DNA of 60,614 nt from Euprymna scolopes (taxonomy: Eukaryota > Mollusca > Cephalopoda > Sepiida > Sepiolidae), in NCBI GenBank assembly GCA_024364805.1, contig CM044489.1, positions 66,513,774-66,574,387 on the forward strand, in the 5' to 3' direction. The notes beneath the pieces were generated by a model that had not been told where the DNA came from, searched no databases, and saw nothing but the letters and a program-made list of their open reading frames with translations. Shown here piece after piece: positions 52,801 to 59,097 of this stretch (within the stretch, counting starts at the first letter, position 1; each line of letters begins with the position of its first letter). Both the position numbers and the translations under genes were made by a program.

Positions 52801-55800
52801 ACTTCCTTGTGATTTTCACACCATTCATATTCACCTTTACATCATGTCACAATATTTAAAAAAAAATATTGATTTAATACTTTAATTATTTTTTAGTATG
52901 ATATAGTAAAAGTGACATAAATTATAAAAGAAAAATGTATGTCGGGGTGTGAGTTCCGTTATAGAAACGTTGATTTAATTTGAATAAAATAAAATACGCA
53001 TCAGGTGCGCGTGAAAGCCAAATTATAACACAATATTATGAAAATAAGCAAATATTTTACTTGTTTGGAATTTATAATTTAAATATATTTCGGAGTCAAA
53101 CTCCATCCTTGGTATTTTGTACATCTTTTTTTTTTTTCTTATTCTTCTTCTTTCTTGCCGTGTTGCAAAGTTGGAGAAAGAAAACTCAGTAAAGATCCAC
53201 TCACAGCCCTGGCGTTAATCTCACATAACCAACGCACCGTTCCGATATTTCAAAATACAACCGCTGAGAGACAACGCGCAGATCTCTACTAACGGACTTT
53301 TCTTTCTCCAACTTTACAAAATGGCAAGAAAAAAGAAGAAAAATAAAAAAAAACAAAGAAACAAAATACTGAGGATGGAGTTTGACTCCAAAATATATTT
53401 AAATTATAAATTTCAAACAAGTAAAATATTTGTTTATTTTCATAATATTGTGTTATAATTTGGCTTTAAAGTGCATCTAATGCATATTTTATGTTATTAG
53501 AAAAATGTATGTGCAGGGCCAAATAGTTAGAATATTCTGCTGAGATGTTTAAACTCTTTAAAAAGTAACTAAATTAAATAAATGAATGTGGAAATGTTAA
53601 TACATATGAATGCTTTAAAATGTGTTTAAATATATTTTAATATGTGATTTCTAGCGTTGATCAGGAGTCTTTGCTTTCATTTTTGATTTTGATTTTGATC
53701 ATTGCCCCCACCCCAACCCTTTTCTCTTAATTTTTTTGTAAGAAAGTATTTAAATTTTTAGAACAATAATTAGTGAATTAGTGATGTGGATAAATGTCTA
53801 AGACATTTTTTAAAAATCAATAGGATGCTGAAATTTAAATCCTATAAATATTTTGAAGTTATTTTTTTTAAACCCTTAAATGGATAAAGTAATGAACTTT
53901 ATTGCATGCTGAAATAGAAAACAATAACTTTTTAATTTTCAATTTTGTTTCATTTGATGAATAAGCATTTTCTCTTAAATTCTTGGAAAAAAAAATATTT
54001 ATATCTTTCGGGAGATAATTCAATAAAAGAATATATGTCATTACATAAATCAGTTTTGCAATAAAATCCGTAGGATGTCTTACAAAATGTTGAAAATTAA
54101 GTATCATAGAAATATTTTCACGTTTTTCTTTGAACAACAAAACATGGTATAAAATAATTTCATTGTTAAACTTGTTGCACACTGGTTTTTTTTTACTCCT
54201 TAAAAAAAAAAAAAAAAAAAAATGAATCTTTGTAAAGTTTAAGTGCACAGTATCATTTGTTAACTACATTCATTAAATAAAATAGTTTCAAATTATAACA
54301 TATTTAAAAAAAACAAATCTAAAAAGTTATGTTTTTTAAGCTGATAATAACTTATTCGGACTACTGTTCTCATCTTGCGTGTTATTCTCACCATGTTTCG
54401 GCCAATGTAATCCCTGACTCTCTTCCAGTATATCTCATCGAACTCCGGATTCTTTCTATTCAACTTGAGAATCTGCATTTTTATTTAATCCACAGAGTAG
54501 CATTTGCTCATTTTGTCAGTCTTGACCAAGTAAGAGTCTTAAATAATTCATAATTGTATTCTTTAGTATTGCCTGCAATGAGGATTGAACCTTCAACCTC
54601 CAGAAGAATGCCACTAAGAACTGATTTTTATGTAGCACTATTATTCCAAGGGTCCTTGAAGAAGGTCAAAGGTTATGTTGGAAAAACCTTAAGAGAATAA
54701 CACTCAAGATGAAAACAGCAGTCAGAATAATCTGTTATCAATCCTCATCTCAAAAATTAGGAAACATAACTTGTCTCGCAAATTTCATTATATAAACACA
54801 GAGATGAGTTTGTTTGATTTGCACATACAAGTTGATCCCTGTTAGAATGATTAAACTATCATTTGAGCCAGTTTTGTTGACAAACATTGGTTTTGATTTA
54901 GAATTAAGCCTAATTAAAAAAAAATACAGAAAAATCTTCATAACATATATATACCTGTCACAACCCAAAGATGTCATATTCCAAAAATTAAAGAAATTGA
55001 TCAGTTTTATTTTAATTAAAAAAATCAAATTTTAAGGGTAAACAAAAAGGGACTGCTTCGCATCACCATCTTGTAAAAAGAGGAAGGGCAGATAAGTTCA
55101 CAATAATTCTAACTTGCAAGATCAGTTTTGTAATGCTAATGATTTTACATTAAGCGATTTAAATCATTTAAAAATGATATCCTTTATAAAAATAAAACTA
55201 CTTCATCAATTTACATAATTTTTGGAATATGACATTTTTTGTTCCGTGACAAGTCATAAGAATTTTCATGTAGTTTTCTTTTTTTTTATTAGGTTGAATT
55301 CTAAATAAGAACCCAAATCTTTTATATTGTTAGCTGAGTAATGTATAAGTAGCATAATAGTTTAGATATAAGTAGAAATGTCTTACACTCACCTGATTCT
55401 TCAAATTCTTCTTCTGATGACGTGTCATCGGCGTTGCATTCCTCTTGAACCTCTTTTAGAATTCTTTGAAAATTAAACAAAACCATTCAATAAAACAAAA
55501 TTAAATATATATATAAATATATAAAACAACAATGTAAGATATCAATCATGCAGTTATATTGCTGAAATAGTCTAATATATTGGCTCACCTGCGACATCGT
55601 TTATTTACTAAATGTTCAATGCTTTGATCTGCAGGGGGTGGCGGATTGTAACAAAATTTTGGAAGCTCATCAGGAGGTAGTTGGGAAACCATTTCAAAAA
55701 CACGCTACAAGAAAAAAATGAATTAAATTCAAATTTTTTTAATATTAAAACATCCTTCAATAAGAAAAGGCGAATATATAAAATATAATTGATCTCTTTA

Positions 55801-58800
55801 TCATTTCTTTTTCATAGACAACTTTATTTCTAGAAAATAAATATTTGATCTGCAAGATTTTTTTGGTGAATCATTGCAGCATGTTGTAAAGAATAATAAA
55901 ATGTAATTAGATTTAATTTTTTTCTAGAAAATTCTTTTTCAGAGTCAGAATTATTGTCAAAAGGCTGATATAATTCTGTATCAATTTCTATGAATTACTT
56001 TTTTTGTTCGGTTTAATCAAAGAGAGATAACTCTGTATGCTTGTTTTCGTATTCAGTTTAACACCCATTTTCATATTCAGTTTAACACCTGTTTCCATAT
56101 TCAGTTTAACACCTGCTTTCATATTTAATTTTACAACTGTTTCCATATTCAGTTTAACACCTGTTTTACACGCTTTTAAAAACTGACTTCCAAACTTATG
56201 TCTAGCTAGGGTGGAACTCCCTTCCAGGTTTCTGCTTTCACAACTGTACTGACATGCAGAAGTTCAAGTGTAATATGAACAGACATCTTGCTGCTCATCT
56301 ACTTACACAGTATCCTTGCAACTTATGTCCCCGATAGTAGCCCCCTACATCAAAGTGGCACTGTGCCTTGTTTGTAAAAATGGAATAATAAAAAAAATTA
56401 AATAAGTAAATAAATTATTTTCTCTCAAATCCATCCTTATCACTTCCTCCCATGTTTTCATTGGCTTACTGCTGCCAACTGACTCTGCTAACTCAACTGT
56501 CCTACATCTACTAAGCCAAGAACTCTCATCTATTCTTTCAACCAATGACCATACCATTGAAGTCTCCTGTTCTGCACACATCTCCTTACATTATCCAGAT
56601 TGAATCTCCATCTGATGTTATCAAATCTAAGTAATCTTTAAGACTCTCATTATGCTTTTAGTGTATTATTTCATATCATTTCTCTCCATACAAAATACAT
56701 CCTGAACTCCCACTGGCCAGGTTTCTTTTCATACATTATCATACTGCATACATAGGTCTGATAGACTCTTCCCTTGATCGATGGTGGTAATGCTCTGCTG
56801 GTTAATAATGGCATATTCCACCCACTCTTAACTCTTGTAATCATACTAGCACCTACTCCAATAATATCACCAAGATTAAAAAAAAAAAAAAAAAAAACTT
56901 TGGACAACCTCAATAGACTCGTCAACCAAATATAGTTTCCATGTTTGGATTCTCATCTGTTTCCATTATCTTACACTTTCTTCACACAAATTGGTTATAA
57001 TCTCTTAACTGATATTTTATTTTAAAATAATATTTAATCACATTAAACAGAAAAAGCCTATAAATGAAGTTTAAAATTTGTTGAACAGAATAAAACTGAA
57101 ACTGTTCAATCAGTTAAAACTTCTACTTAGTTAAGGATAACTTCCAATTGGAAGTTTAAGCACATAATATTTCAGGACCTTAAGCTAATAAAACTGTGGC
57201 AGCAAATTAAAATCTTTCCTATGTCACATGATTAAAGGAACTAATCAACAATCTACTTTTCCTAGGTGGTTAGTTAATTCTCCATTAATCATACTGTATC
57301 ACTCCTTGCATCTTAATTAACACTTCACTTTGAAATATAATTTCAAAGTACACATTAAACATTTTCAAGGATTTTATTTATTAAATATCTCCCAGAATAT
57401 TTATTGTGTTGTTGAGGAAATAAAATATAAAAAAGAAAAATTTGAATAAATTAAATCTATTTAGAAATTGTAGTTCATAATAATAAATCTAATTTGAATT
57501 AGAAATTAAAAAATAAACAGAAATGTTCTGATTACCTGTCTGGACATAATAATTTCTTTTAGCAGTTTTGTATAATATCTTTGTTGTTGCATCTTGTAAT
57601 CTCGAAACTTGAATTTCCGATATATGTGTGGATATTTGGAGATTTCTGAAGAAAAGGCACCCTCTGTAGAAAAGAAGAACAGAAAAGAAAAAGTGAGGAT
57701 AAGCAAACAGGTTATTTTCCTAAAATGAAGTAAACGTTGTTTACATTGTTTATATGATATGTTTCAGACATCTCAGTTGTTACCGTTCACGCTTCATGGC
57801 AGTCGTACTCTCCGATCTTCTTCAAGTATTTTTTATCAGAGTGTTCAGTTTAAAATTCATGAAAAATTTACTAACTATAACAAAGCATATGAAAGAAAAA
57901 TCTGAATTAAAAATTAAAAAATAAACAGAAATGTTCTGATTACCTGAAGCAACAGTACTCCATTTTAGGACATATCTGGTTCTTCTACAGGTAGACAATT
58001 ATGTCGGACATTTCAAAATGAAACTACATCAAATGAAAAAAACTCACCTTTTAATTTTGTTTGGAATTTTTTTAGAGGGTTGCCAAACTTGAAATTGTCT
58101 CCATCTAATAACCGCCTGTCAAAAAATTGAAATTATATTTGATCATTAAAAATTTTATAAGAAAAAAACAAATATATTTTAAAATTAAAAAAAGTTTGGG
58201 CAGGTAAGTAGAAAGGATTGAACCCGAAGCCTTGAGGCGAAGTTGGAAAATAAAGTGTGAAAAAAAAAACGTGCGCCGCTAACCACTGGGCCAGCAAGAA
58301 GTAGCAGAGGAAATTGTTTGAATTTATTTAAGTACTAGCATTTCAGCCCGGCGTTGCCCGGGTGTGTGTATGCTGAGCAAAAAAAAAAAAAAAAGAGTAA
58401 ATTTTTTTTTAATTTGACCCCTATTATGACCCCTTAAAATTTATAGTTTCGGGCTCAAATCACTTTATTAAATTAGATCCAGGTTCAAGGAACCTATATC
58501 TAAAATTTCAAGTGTCTAGACCCAAAATTGTCGGAGGAGTTTGGTAGAGTTCTTAAAGGTCAAATCGTTGAAATTTGACCCCTTAACAGCCAAATTTCTG
58601 GCTGACACCCGTCACATCGATTTTCCCAAATCTCAGTACCCGGTATTTCAAATTTCGAGTCTATAGACTAAAAATTGACAGAGTTATTGCGTAGGGAAAT
58701 GTACACAGACAGACAGACAGACAGACAGACACGTTCACTTTTATAGATATATAGATTAAGAATTGGCAGTTGCCCATATTTGAAGACTTAATGAGGTCAA

Positions 58801-59061
58801 CTTTGACTGCGGGGGAGTATTTTATTTACTGCGGGGCAGTTTTTTTTTGTTTTATTATACGAAAAAGCCAAATCCACACGCGCCGATTGAAAAATGTTGA
58901 ATATTCAGCTTTTCAAAGTCGGGCAAATTAAATACACACACGACCCCCGTTGTTATCTTGTAGATATTATCATTTAGACATGATATGAAAAGTTTTAAGA
59001 AGGAGCGACTCCTCTGTGAGAAGGCAGAGGAAAAAACCCTTTTTTCGGACATAGACGAAAA

Positions 59062-59097
<36 letters not shown>

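Noticed and set aside
53868-54248. 126-codon minus-strand frame
   Set aside because: Dominated by F, I, L, K and N from AT-rich DNA, no domain, and not bounded by suitable splice sites for NFRKB.
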